A DNA stretch of 20,727 nucleotides from Devosia sp. (GTDB taxonomy: Bacteria > Pseudomonadota > Alphaproteobacteria > Rhizobiales > Devosiaceae), in assembly GCA_028290225.1 (NCBI GenBank), contig JAQGKH010000313.1, forward strand, positions 1-20,727, read 5' to 3'. Of the stretch, positions 6,413 through 13,600 are shown in pieces (position 1 is the first letter of the stretch; each line of letters opens with the position of its first letter). The position numbers were made by a program, and so were the translations under genes. The notes below the pieces were generated by a model. It did no database searches and was not told where the DNA came from. It was given only the letters and a program-made list of their open reading frames with translations.

Positions 6413-7027
6413 ATGCTGATCCTTGCATCCCAGAGCGCCACCCGTAAGGCCTTGCTGTCACAAGCAGGTTTGCGTTTCACCGCGATCCCTGCTGCCGTGG
6501 ACGAACGCTCCCTGGAAGCCAGCATTCTCGCCCAAAGCGGGGAGGCCGCTGGGGGCAGGGCGGTTGCCACGGCTCTGTCATGCGCCAAAGCCATTAACAT
6601 TTCCTTGCTCCATCCCGACGCGGTGGTAATCGGGGCCGACCAGACCCTGAGTTTTGCCGGGCAGTTGCTGCACAAGCCGGCCGATCGCGCCGCCGCCAGC
6701 GCCCAGTTGCGCCAGCTCAGCGGGCAAACCCACCAACTCCATGCCGCCGTGGCGCTGGCGCAAGGCGGGCAGGTGGTCTGGAGCTTCGTTGACAGCGTCG
6801 AGCTGACCATGCGCCCTGCCAGCAACGCCGAGATCGAGGCGGTGCTGGATGCCGAAGGAACGGGGGCGCTGGCTTCGGTTGGCGCCTATCGGCTGGAAGG
6901 CCCGTCCATTCAGCTGTTTGAACGGGTGGAGGGCGATTATTTCTCCATTCTGGGGCTGCCGCTGCTGCCCTTGCTGGCGGCGATACGCCGTTTTGCCCCC
7001 CATCTTCTGCTTGGAGCCTTGTCGTGA
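6413..7027 (+). CDS. maf: Maf-family nucleoside triphosphate pyrophosphatase
   Basis: Maf proteins hydrolyse nucleoside triphosphates (dTTP/UTP or modified nucleotides such as m7GTP) to monophosphates and are linked to house-cleaning and cell division. The 204-residue product starts MLILASQSATRKALLSQAG, a variant of the ASxSPRR motif, followed by VDER near 29-32. IGADQTL comes next, then SGQTHQL and LFERVEGDYFSILGLPLLPLL. The ADQ triplet and the LFERVEGD block resemble the E. coli YceF (m7GTP) subfamily more than YhdE (ADT), so a YceF-like substrate range is likely but not shown. It is the first gene right of the candidate origin, its stop overlaps the aroE start by 4 nt (GTGA), and its leader contains the DnaA-like boxes. 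Confidence 0.92.
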   Translation: MLILASQSATRKALLSQAGLRFTAIPAAVDERSLEASILAQSGEAAGGRAVATALSCAKAINISLLHPDAVVIGADQTLSFAGQLLHKPADRAAASAQLRQLSGQTHQLHAAVALAQGGQVVWSFVDSVELTMRPASNAEIEAVLDAEGTGALASVGAYRLEGPSIQLFERVEGDYFSILGLPLLPLLAAIRRFAPHLLLGALS

Positions 7028-7851
7028 CGCGCAAAGCCTTTGTGATCGGCCATCCCATCGCTCATTCCCGCTCGCCGCTGATCCATGGCACCTGGCTGCT
7101 CGACCACGAGATTGATGGCAGCTACGAGGCCATCGATGTGCCGCCCGCGGCACTTCCCGACTTTTTCGAGCGCCTGCGCCAAGGCGAGTTCGTGGGGGGC
7201 AATGTCACTATCCCGCACAAGGAAGCGGTATTTGCCCTGTGCGACACGGTCGATCCGCTGGCCCGCAGCATCGGCGCCGTCAATACCCTGGTGGTCGAGA
7301 ACGGGCAGGTGCATGGCACCAACACCGATTATCTCGGCTTCCTGGGCAATCTGGACCAGGGTGCGCCAGGCTGGTCGAACGGGGGCAAGCCCGCCATCGT
7401 GCTCGGGGCAGGGGGTGCGGCCCGTGCCATTCTGGTGGCGCTGCACAGCCGCAACATTCCCGTCATCCTCCTCAACCGGACGCGGGAAACCGCCGACCGG
7501 CTGGCGAACAGCCTGGGTGGCGCGATCACCGTAGGGGCGCTCGAGGACTTCAACACCCATGCTCCCGGCGCGGGCCTCCTCGTCAACACCAGCTCGGTTG
7601 GCATGCACGGGACGCGCTTTGAGGGTTTCGAGCTGCAGCAGTTGCAGCCGGGGACGCTCGTTACCGACCTGGTTTACGTGCCGCTGCAAACCCCCCTGCT
7701 GGCCGAAGCAGCGGCGTTTGGCCTGCCCAGCGTGGATGGCCTGGGCATGCTGCTGCATCAGGCGGTGCCCGGCTTTGAAGCCTGGTTCGGAGTACGCCCG
7801 CAAGTGACCCCCGCCCTGCGGCGCCGGGTTGAAGCCACGCTGGAGACCTGA
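7024..7851 (+). CDS. aroE: Shikimate 5-dehydrogenase AroE
   Basis: AroE reduces 3-dehydroshikimate to shikimate with NADPH in aromatic amino-acid synthesis. The 275-residue protein carries the substrate motif SRSP (15-18) and NVTIPHK with catalytic Lys66. NTD with Asp102, the other catalytic residue, follows, then the nucleotide-binding loop GAGGAARA (about 128-135) and the NADP-specific NRT motif (151-153). It ends with GLGMLLHQAVPGFEAW. The start is GTG overlapping the maf stop as GTGA, with GGAG 9 nt upstream. coaE begins 3 nt after its stop. Length and motifs are complete. Confidence 0.97.
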   Translation: MTRKAFVIGHPIAHSRSPLIHGTWLLDHEIDGSYEAIDVPPAALPDFFERLRQGEFVGGNVTIPHKEAVFALCDTVDPLARSIGAVNTLVVENGQVHGTNTDYLGFLGNLDQGAPGWSNGGKPAIVLGAGGAARAILVALHSRNIPVILLNRTRETADRLANSLGGAITVGALEDFNTHAPGAGLLVNTSSVGMHGTRFEGFELQQLQPGTLVTDLVYVPLQTPLLAEAAAFGLPSVDGLGMLLHQAVPGFEAWFGVRPQVTPALRRRVEATLET

Positions 7852-7854
7852 ACC

Positions 7855-8451
7855 ATGTACCGGCTCGGCCTGACCGGCTCCATCGCCACGGGCAAATCTT
7901 CGGTGCTTGCCGCCTTTGGGGATGCCGGCGTGCCGGTTCTGTCGGCTGATGCCGTGGTGGCCGAGCTTTATGCCGGCGCTGCGGCTGGGGAGATCGAGGC
8001 TTTGTTCCCCGGCGTGGTGGTGAATGGCGTAGTCGATCGCGCGCGGCTGTCGCTCCGGCTGCAGCGCGACCCCGATGGGTTCGGGCAACTCGAAGCCGTG
8101 GTGCATCCCCTGGTGCGCTCCCGCATCAAGGCGTTTCTGGAACAAGCCGCAGCCGAAGGCGAACAACTCGCCGTGGTGGAAGTACCCCTGCTGTTTGAAA
8201 GCGGCTATGATTACGGCTTTGATGGCGTGGCCGTCACCACCGTTGACCCGGCCTTGCAGGCCGAGCGGGCCCTGGCCCGGCCGGGCATGACGGTGGAAAA
8301 ACTGCAAACCATTCTTGCCCGCCAGCTGCCGCAGGCCGAAAAGCAGGAGCGGGCCGACTGGGTGTTTGACACCGGCCATTCGCTGGCGGCGACCCGGGCC
8401 GAAGTCACCGCCCTTGTTGCCCGCTTGCGAGCCTTTCAGGAACAGCCATGA
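7855..8451 (+). CDS. coaE: Dephospho-CoA kinase CoaE
   Basis: CoaE phosphorylates the ribose 3'-OH of dephospho-CoA, the last step of coenzyme A synthesis. The 198-residue protein starts MYRLGLTGSIATGKSS, with the P-loop at about 8-16. SADAVVAELY follows near 30-39, including the acidic residue of the family (usually DADxIA). HPLVR and VPLLFESG follow. The ATG is 3 nt after aroE, with GGAG upstream at the aroE end. Its TGA overlaps the dnaQ ATG (ATGA). coaA, the first enzyme of the same pathway, is also in this window about 10 kb away. Confidence 0.96.
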   Translation: MYRLGLTGSIATGKSSVLAAFGDAGVPVLSADAVVAELYAGAAAGEIEALFPGVVVNGVVDRARLSLRLQRDPDGFGQLEAVVHPLVRSRIKAFLEQAAAEGEQLAVVEVPLLFESGYDYGFDGVAVTTVDPALQAERALARPGMTVEKLQTILARQLPQAEKQERADWVFDTGHSLAATRAEVTALVARLRAFQEQP

Positions 8452-9170
8452 ACCGCGAAATCGTTCTTGATACCGAAACCACCGGCCTGTCCCCGGCAAC
8501 GGGCGACCGTTTGGTGGAAATTGGCTGCGTCGAGCTGATCAACCATATCCCCTCGGGCAAGAGCTACCATATCTACCTCAACCCCCAGCGCTCCATGCCC
8601 GAGGAAGCCTTTCGGGTGCATGGGCTGTCTGACGAGTTTCTCGCTGACAAGCCGCTGTTTTCGGCTGTTGCGGAAGAGTTTTGCCAATTCGTCGGCGACG
8701 CTACGCTGATCATTCACAACGCTCCATTCGACATGGGCTTTCTCAATGCCGAACTAGGCAAGCTCGGTCGCGGGCCGCTGCGCAACACCGTGATCGATAC
8801 GGTAATGCTGGCGCGCCAGGTCCATCCCGGCGCCCGCGTCAGCCTTGATGCGCTCTGCAAGCATTACGGCATCGACAATTCGCGCCGCACTCTGCATGGC
8901 GCGCTGCTCGACAGCGAGATCCTGGCCGAAGTGTATCTCGAACTGATCGGCGGCAAGCAGGTCAGCCTGGCCCTGGTGGCGGAAAACCGCATTTCGGGTG
9001 CCGAAGCCCTGGCCAGCTTTGCCGCCGCGCCACGCCGGCCGATACCGCTGCCACCGCGCCTGACGGCAACCGAGCTGGCCGCCCACACGGCCTTTATCGC
9101 TTCCCTTGGTCCGGAAGCGTTGTGGAGCGAATACGCGGCCAGCGAGGCTGCAGTTAAACTCAGCGCCTAA
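8448..9170 (+). CDS. dnaQ: DNA polymerase III epsilon subunit DnaQ (3'-5' proofreading exonuclease)
   Basis: DnaQ is the proofreading subunit of the replicative DNA polymerase III core. The 240-residue protein has all three DEDDh exonuclease motifs: LDTETTG (Asp8, Glu10), HNAPFDMGFL (Asp95), and HGALLDSEILAEVYLEL (His150, Asp155). The C-terminal part (about 185-240) should hold the contact with the polymerase alpha subunit. The ATG overlaps the coaE stop, with AGGA 6 nt upstream. It ends the four-gene maf operon, and a hairpin terminator lies just beyond its stop. Confidence 0.96.
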   Translation: MNREIVLDTETTGLSPATGDRLVEIGCVELINHIPSGKSYHIYLNPQRSMPEEAFRVHGLSDEFLADKPLFSAVAEEFCQFVGDATLIIHNAPFDMGFLNAELGKLGRGPLRNTVIDTVMLARQVHPGARVSLDALCKHYGIDNSRRTLHGALLDSEILAEVYLELIGGKQVSLALVAENRISGAEALASFAAAPRRPIPLPPRLTATELAAHTAFIASLGPEALWSEYAASEAAVKLSA

Positions 9171-9177
9171 AGGCAAC

Positions 9178-9204
9178 AAAAAACCCCGGGGCGTTGCCCG
9201 GGGT
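9178..9204 (-). terminator. Intrinsic terminator of secB (shared with dnaQ end)
   Basis: A perfect 8-bp GC-rich stem (ACCCCGGG at 9183-9190, CCCGGGGT at 9197-9204) with a 6-nt loop is followed, on the minus strand, by six T residues (9178-9183). That is the classical form for RNA arriving from secB. Read from dnaQ the hairpin lacks a T-run, but it may still help stop or protect that transcript. Confidence 0.85.
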
Positions 9205-9232
9205 AGTCTTGGCGGTTTGCTGCGGCCGCTAC

Positions 9233-9757
9233 TTAGTTCGGTTTGTCGGTTTCCGCATTGCCGGGGCTCAACGGCACACCGGTATTCTGCTTGGCGGCGA
9301 GCGCCTGCAGGTTCTGGCGATAGATCGCGGCGAAATCCACCGGCTCCATCATCAACGGCGGGAAGCCGCCCTGCTGGGTCACGCTGGCGAGCACCTGGCG
9401 GGCAAACGGGAAGATCAAGCGCGGGCACTCGATCATCAACAGCTGGCTCAGCTGGGCCTCGGGCACATTGCGCAACCGGAACACGCCGCCATAAACCAGT
9501 TCCACCGCGAACAGCAGATTGGCTTCCCGGTTGGCCTTGGCATTGAGCGTCAACTCCACGGCAAAGATGTCGTCGGCCTGCTTCTTGACCGCCACGCTGA
9601 TCGAAACGTTGAACGCCGGATTGCCGCCCCCCGCCATGATCGAGCCGGGCGCCCCCGGATTTTCGAACGACAGGTCGCGGATATATTGCCCGACCAGGTT
9701 CATGCTGGGGGCGGTGCTGGCCTGGGGCGCGGCCGTGCCCTGGGTCTCGTCAGCCAT
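9233..9757 (-). CDS. secB: Protein-export chaperone SecB
   Basis: SecB is a tetrameric cytosolic chaperone that holds preproteins unfolded and passes them to SecA. From ATG at 9757 the product has 174 residues, starting MADETQG. It shows the SecB signature MNLVGQYIRDLSFENPGAP and ends in an acidic tail (PGNAETDKPN), the type of region that contacts SecA. MIECPRLIFPFARQVLASVTQQGGFPPLMMEPVDFAAIY is also typical. The frame is open 15 codons further upstream, but the ATG has GAGGA about 9 nt before it and gives the normal protein. It is followed by the intrinsic terminator. The 80-bp gap to fxsA upstream shows no clear promoter. Confidence 0.96.
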   Translation of the reverse strand: MADETQGTAAPQASTAPSMNLVGQYIRDLSFENPGAPGSIMAGGGNPAFNVSISVAVKKQADDIFAVELTLNAKANREANLLFAVELVYGGVFRLRNVPEAQLSQLLMIECPRLIFPFARQVLASVTQQGGFPPLMMEPVDFAAIYRQNLQALAAKQNTGVPLSPGNAETDKPN

Positions 9758-9837
9758 GTCAGTGGGTCCTCTGCCAGGTTTTTCTTGCGCGCTGGCTAGC
9801 ACCTTTACACCCCGCGAACAAGCGCGCCCGCATCGTC

Positions 9838-10293
9838 CTACTTCTCGCGGAACTCGTCGTCATCGAGATCGATGGTGGCAGGCCGGTCAATCCGCCGCTC
9901 GCCAAACCCGGCCGAACTGCGGTAGCTCGCCGTGCTCACCACCGTCATGCGCTTGGCCAGGCTCTGGTAGATCCAGCCGCGAACCGGCGGCAGCAGCAGG
10001 CACAGCGCCACCGCATCGCTGAAAAATCCGGGCAGCACCAGCAACACTGCGGCTATGCCCAGCATCATCGCATCGGCAATTGCCCGGGCCGGCATCTCGC
10101 CCCGCCCGACCTCGCGGCGCAACTGGCCCAGCACGCTGACGCCTTGCTGGCGCAACAGGAGAACGCCCAGCAGCGCAGCGCCGATCACCAGGCCGAGGGT
10201 CGATAGCAGGCCGATCGCCTGTCCCACCTTGATGAACAGGGCAATCTCGAGGATGGGCAACAGCAGCAGGGCAAACGGCAGATAGCGGACCAC
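9838..10293 (-). CDS. fxsA: FxsA-family membrane protein
   Basis: FxsA proteins are small inner-membrane proteins of poorly known function; the E. coli member, when overproduced, relieves F-exclusion of phage T7. The 151-residue product starts VVRYLPFALLLLPILEIALFIKVG, the family N-terminus with the P-x-x-E motif. It has hydrophobic segments at about 4-21, 26-47 and 75-105, then a hydrophilic tail ending in acidic residues (DLDDDEFREK). The GTG at 10293 is chosen because AAGGAG lies 7 nt upstream; the open frame extends 14 codons further without support. It is next to secB on the same strand and divergent from the Tim44-like gene, a common Hyphomicrobiales arrangement. Confidence 0.9.
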   Translation of the reverse strand: MVRYLPFALLLLPILEIALFIKVGQAIGLLSTLGLVIGAALLGVLLLRQQGVSVLGQLRREVGRGEMPARAIADAMMLGIAAVLLVLPGFFSDAVALCLLLPPVRGWIYQSLAKRMTVVSTASYRSSAGFGERRIDRPATIDLDDDEFREK

Positions 10294-10357
10294 GCGAACA
10301 CTCCTTGTTAATCCAGAAGCGGGGCGCCGCGACACATTGCAACTTGCCCGCTGGCGA

Positions 10358-10390
10358 ACTGGTTTCGCCGATAGCTTTGCCTATATATAG
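10358..10390 (+). promoter_or_regulatory. Divergent fxsA/Tim44 promoter region with palindromes
   Basis: The 161-bp gap between the divergent starts contains an inverted repeat GGCGAA-5nt-TTCGCC followed by the perfect 10-bp palindrome CTATATATAG (10381-10390). The latter could supply a -10 element in either direction. No convincing -35 partner is visible, so this is only a candidate regulatory site. Confidence 0.3.
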
Positions 10391-10454
10391 AAACACTTCG
10401 TGCGCATGCGAGCGCACCAGCGTCCTTTGCGGCGCGTCAAGCAAAGGTGCACTG

Positions 10455-11168
10455 ATGGACGAGTTTCTAGACCTGCCCACCCTTATCGTCATTGTTGTGG
10501 CCGTGATCGTGCTGTTCCGGCTGCGCTCGGTGCTGGGAACCCGCACCGGCGCCGAACGCCCGCCGCTGGAGCGCCGCAAGCCTGCCGAAGCGGCCGCCGC
10601 CGAAGATACCGTGGTGCCGCTGCGCCCCCGCGGCGCCGGCCAGCCCGATCTGGACGACGAGCGCCGCGCCCGCAAGCTCGAAGCCGAGATCGAGCAGCAT
10701 GCACGCGGCAACCAGCCCCTGGCCGAAGGGCTGCGCGAAGTGGCGGCGGTGGACCCCTCCTTCACCCCCAAGTCCTTCCTCGATGGCGCCAAGCAGGCCT
10801 ATGAGATGATTGTCACGGCGTTTGCCGCCGGTGATCGGGCCCAGCTCAAGACCCTGCTGGAAAAGGAAGTCTTTGAAGGCTTCAACCGCGCCATCACCGA
10901 ACGCGAAGCGGCCGGCCAGAAGGTTGATTTCACCTTTGTCGGCCTGCCCAAGGTCGAGATTTCGGAGGCTGAATACGATCGCAAGAACGTGATGGTCACC
11001 GTGCGCTTCCACGCCGAGGTGGTTTCCGCCACCCGCGACCGCGACGGCAATCTGGTGGAAGGCAATGCCGACCAGGTGCAAACCGTCGCCGATGAATGGA
11101 CCTTTGCGCGTAACCCCAAGTCGCGCGATCCCAACTGGAGAGTGGTCACCACCAGCCAGCTCGACTGA
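10455..11168 (+). CDS. Tim44-like (TimA) membrane-anchored protein
   Basis: This is the alphaproteobacterial relative of the mitochondrial import factor Tim44; its bacterial role (inner-membrane association, named TimA in Caulobacter) is not well defined. The 237-residue product has one N-terminal membrane helix (about 8-23), a charged Ala/Arg/Glu-rich linker (about 30-100), and a Tim44-like domain from about 102 on. That domain begins FTPKSFLDGAKQAYEMIVTAFAAGD and includes FEGFNRAITEREAAGQ and the final DPNWRVVTTSQLD. The ATG at 10455 is preceded by AAAGGTG. In many relatives an mltA gene separates this gene from the Smr gene; here only 21 nt do. Confidence 0.9.
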   Translation: MDEFLDLPTLIVIVVAVIVLFRLRSVLGTRTGAERPPLERRKPAEAAAAEDTVVPLRPRGAGQPDLDDERRARKLEAEIEQHARGNQPLAEGLREVAAVDPSFTPKSFLDGAKQAYEMIVTAFAAGDRAQLKTLLEKEVFEGFNRAITEREAAGQKVDFTFVGLPKVEISEAEYDRKNVMVTVRFHAEVVSATRDRDGNLVEGNADQVQTVADEWTFARNPKSRDPNWRVVTTSQLD

Positions 11169-11189
11169 CCCCGGCTGGCACCCACCCTC

Positions 11190-11780
11190 ATGTCTAAGCG
11201 TGATCCCAAGCGGCTGCCGCACGACTTCCATCTGTGGACAACAGTGGCAGCCACCGTGGATCCGCTGCGCCGCAAGGGCTTGATGCGGCTGGGCGCCGGG
11301 CCCTTGCCCATGCCGCGGGAGGAGGCGCCGGCTGCGCCGACTGTTCCTCCAGCTCCCGGCAAGCCCAAGCCTCCGCTCAAGTCCTTTTTGCCGCCCTATC
11401 AGGCGCCGCTGCCCAGCGCCCCGACGCCGGAGCGCAGCATCGAACCGGCGATCCACAAAAAAGTGCGGCGCGGCCGCATCGACATCGACGGCACCATCGA
11501 TCTGCATGGCATGACCCAGACCGAAGCCCGGGCGGCGCTGCACCGCTATGTGCAGGCACGCTGGGCGCGTGGCGATCGCACCCTGCTGGTGATCACGGGC
11601 AAGGGGGCCCGGGCCGACAACGACTATATTGCGGCCATGAACGAGCGCGGTATCCTGCGCACCATGCTGCCGATCTGGCTTTCCGAGCCGGCGCTGTCGC
11701 CGCTGGTTTCGGGCTGGACCCTGGCCGCGCGCGGCCATGGCGGGGAGGGGGCGTGGTATGTGCGCCTGCGCCGGCAATGA
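11190..11780 (+). CDS. Smr/MutS2-domain protein
   Basis: Smr domains are small nuclease or nucleic-acid-binding modules first seen at the MutS2 C-terminus; the specific role of stand-alone bacterial Smr proteins is uncertain. The 196-residue protein has a basic N-terminus (MSKRDPKRLPHDFHLW) and a Pro/Ala-rich linker (about 40-80). The Smr domain then shows IDLHGMTQTEA (DLHG about 104-107), VITGKG (about 134-139) and a C-terminal GAWYVRLRR. These are the expected LDLHG and TGKG motifs. No strong ribosome-binding site is visible, so translation may depend on the Tim44-like gene 21 nt upstream. Its TGA overlaps the next ATG (ATGA). Confidence 0.9.
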   Translation: MSKRDPKRLPHDFHLWTTVAATVDPLRRKGLMRLGAGPLPMPREEAPAAPTVPPAPGKPKPPLKSFLPPYQAPLPSAPTPERSIEPAIHKKVRRGRIDIDGTIDLHGMTQTEARAALHRYVQARWARGDRTLLVITGKGARADNDYIAAMNERGILRTMLPIWLSEPALSPLVSGWTLAARGHGGEGAWYVRLRRQ

Positions 11781-12145
11781 CCCCGCTGGGGGCCAAGCTG
11801 CGCGCACTGCGCGAGGAACGCGGCATCCAGCTCAAGGATATGGCGGCGGCCCTGCAGGTCTCGAGCGCTTACCTGTCGGCGCTCGAACATGGGCGGCGCG
11901 GCAAGCCCACGGGCTTTTTGCTGCACCGCATCATCGCGTATTTCAATGTGATCTGGGACGAAGCCGAGGAACTGCAGCGCCTGGCCGAAATCAGCGACCC
12001 CAAGGTCACCATCGATACCGGCGGCATGGTCCCTGAAGCCACCGAACTTACCAATCGCCTGGCTGCCGATATCGGCAAGCTCACGCCCGACGACCTGCGC
12101 TTCCTGCACACCGAGCTGATGCGCCGCTCAGGTCGGAAGTCTTAG
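11777..12145 (+). CDS. XRE-family helix-turn-helix transcriptional regulator
   Basis: This 122-residue protein begins with a Cro/CI-type HTH: KLRALREERGIQLKDMAAALQVSSAYLSALEHG, with the helix-turn-helix at about 17-37. The C-terminal half (about 60-120) is helical and acidic and shows no known sensor domain. The start overlaps the smr stop as ATGA, so the two are translationally linked and probably functionally connected. The target genes are unknown. Relatives occur next to smr in other Hyphomicrobiales. It is convergent with hslU; the 79-bp gap holds a strong palindrome. Confidence 0.9.
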   Translation: MTPLGAKLRALREERGIQLKDMAAALQVSSAYLSALEHGRRGKPTGFLLHRIIAYFNVIWDEAEELQRLAEISDPKVTIDTGGMVPEATELTNRLAADIGKLTPDDLRFLHTELMRRSGRKS

Positions 12146-12173
12146 TCGTTCTCAGATCCCGCCACGCCCACGG

Positions 12174-12201
12174 TGTCATCCCGGCCTGCGCCGGGGTGAC
12201 A
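12174..12201. repeat. Palindromic hairpin element between convergent genes (REP-like)
   Basis: TGTCATCCCGGC and GCCGGGGTGACA pair over 12 bp with one G-U wobble and a 4-nt loop (CTGC). No T-run follows on either strand. The sequence closely resembles the abundant palindromes of the form GTCATCCCGG...CCGGG-TGAC scattered through many alphaproteobacterial genomes. It may block transcription between the HTH gene and hslU or belong to a dispersed repeat family; one copy is visible here. Confidence 0.6.
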
Positions 12202-12224
12202 TCGGTGTTGGGGATGATCTTCTG

Positions 12225-13535
12225 CTACAGCACGAACTTGCTCAAATCCGTGTCCGCCGCCAGCACGCCGACTTTTTCGGCCACGAAGGCCGCGTCGATG
12301 CGGATGGTCTGGCCCTGCTTGTCAGGTGCCTCGAAGGAAATATCCTCCACCAGCCGCTCCAGCACGGTTTGCAGCCGCCGCGCCCCGATATTCTCCACCG
12401 ACGAATTCACCCGCACCGCCGCATCCGCGATGGCCTCGATGGCGTCCGGGGTGAACTCCAGCGTCACCCCTTCGGTGCCCATCAGCGCCACATATTGCTT
12501 GATGAGGCTGGCATCGGTGTCGCTGAGAATGCCGATGAAGTCCTCACGCGTGAGCGCCTTGAGTTCCACCCGGATCGGCAAGCGACCCTGCAATTCGGGC
12601 AGCAGGTCCGAAGGCTTGCTCACATGGAAGGCGCCCGAGGCGATGAAAAGGATATGGTCGGTCTTGACCGGCCCATATTTGGTCGCAACCGTCGTGCCTT
12701 CGATCAAGGGCAGCAGATCGCGCTGCACGCCTTCGCGCGACGGGCCGCCCTGCACGCCACCCTCGCGGGCTGCCACCTTGTCGATCTCGTCGATGAAGAC
12801 GATGCCGTGGTTTTCCACGAGCTCGATGGCTTCGGCCTTGAGCTGCTCCTGGTCGAGGAGCTTGTCGGCCTCCTCGGCGATCAGCGGCTCATAGGCATCC
12901 TTGACCTTGAGCTTGCGCTTGACCCCACGACCCCCCATCGCCGATTTGAACATGTCCGAAAGGTTGATCATGCCGATGCCGCCATTGGGCATGCCCGGCA
13001 TCTCGAAGCCCCCCGTAGAGGGGGACGGAGTCATCTCGATCTCGATTTCCTTGTCATCGAGTTCGTTGGTGCGCAGCTTCTTGCGGAAGGAATCGCGGGT
13101 CGAGGGCGTCGCCGATGTCCCCACCAGTGCATCAAGCACCCGCTCTTCGGCATTGTGGTGGGCCTGCGCCTGCACATCGGCGCGGCGCCGGTCGCGCAAC
13201 ACGGCAATCCCCGCTTCCACGAGGTCGCGGATGATCTGCTCGACGTCGCGGCCCACATAGCCCACTTCGGTGAACTTGGTGGCTTCCACCTTGATGAACG
13301 GCGCCTGCGCCAGCCGCGCCAGCCGCCGCGAAATCTCGGTCTTGCCGACGCCGGTCGGTCCGATCATCAGGATATTCTTGGGGGTCACCTCGCGCCGCAT
13401 TTCGGGCGGCAGCTGCTGGCGGCGCCAGCGATTGCGCAGCGCCACGGCAACGGCGCGCTTGGCATCGGCCTGGCCCACGATGTTGCGGTCGAGTTCGGAA
13501 ACGATCTCGCGCGGGGAAAAATTGGGTTCACTCAC
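12225..13535 (-). CDS. hslU: ATP-dependent protease ATPase subunit HslU (ClpY)
   Basis: HslU is the AAA+ unfoldase ring that feeds substrates into the HslV peptidase. The 436-residue protein shows Walker A GPTGVGKT (59-66), the pore loop GYVG (92-95), a charged I-domain (about 110-240), and Walker B IVFIDEID (245-252). A sensor region follows, and the C-terminus is DLSKFVL, the tail that docks into HslV. The I-domain contains a Met/Gly-rich stretch (about 176-204), typical for this family. The start is GTG (13535), with GGAAAG a little upstream. It lies 65 bp after the hslV stop on the same strand, so both are probably read from one heat-shock promoter. Confidence 0.97.
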   Translation of the reverse strand: MSEPNFSPREIVSELDRNIVGQADAKRAVAVALRNRWRRQQLPPEMRREVTPKNILMIGPTGVGKTEISRRLARLAQAPFIKVEATKFTEVGYVGRDVEQIIRDLVEAGIAVLRDRRRADVQAQAHHNAEERVLDALVGTSATPSTRDSFRKKLRTNELDDKEIEIEMTPSPSTGGFEMPGMPNGGIGMINLSDMFKSAMGGRGVKRKLKVKDAYEPLIAEEADKLLDQEQLKAEAIELVENHGIVFIDEIDKVAAREGGVQGGPSREGVQRDLLPLIEGTTVATKYGPVKTDHILFIASGAFHVSKPSDLLPELQGRLPIRVELKALTREDFIGILSDTDASLIKQYVALMGTEGVTLEFTPDAIEAIADAAVRVNSSVENIGARRLQTVLERLVEDISFEAPDKQGQTIRIDAAFVAEKVGVLAADTDLSKFVL

Positions 13536-13600
13536 TTGCTGTCACTTTCCGGGCCGCTGGGGCAGCCGGCCCTGATGCACTGCCAAACGGCCAGTGCGAG

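Noticed and set aside
6937..8499. 520-codon minus-strand open frame opposite aroE and coaE
   Set aside because: Both plus-strand genes show complete catalytic motifs; the frame is a composition effect.
10467..11807. 446-codon minus-strand open frame opposite the Tim44-like and Smr genes
   Set aside because: It has no recognisable domain and lies antisense to genes with clear motifs.
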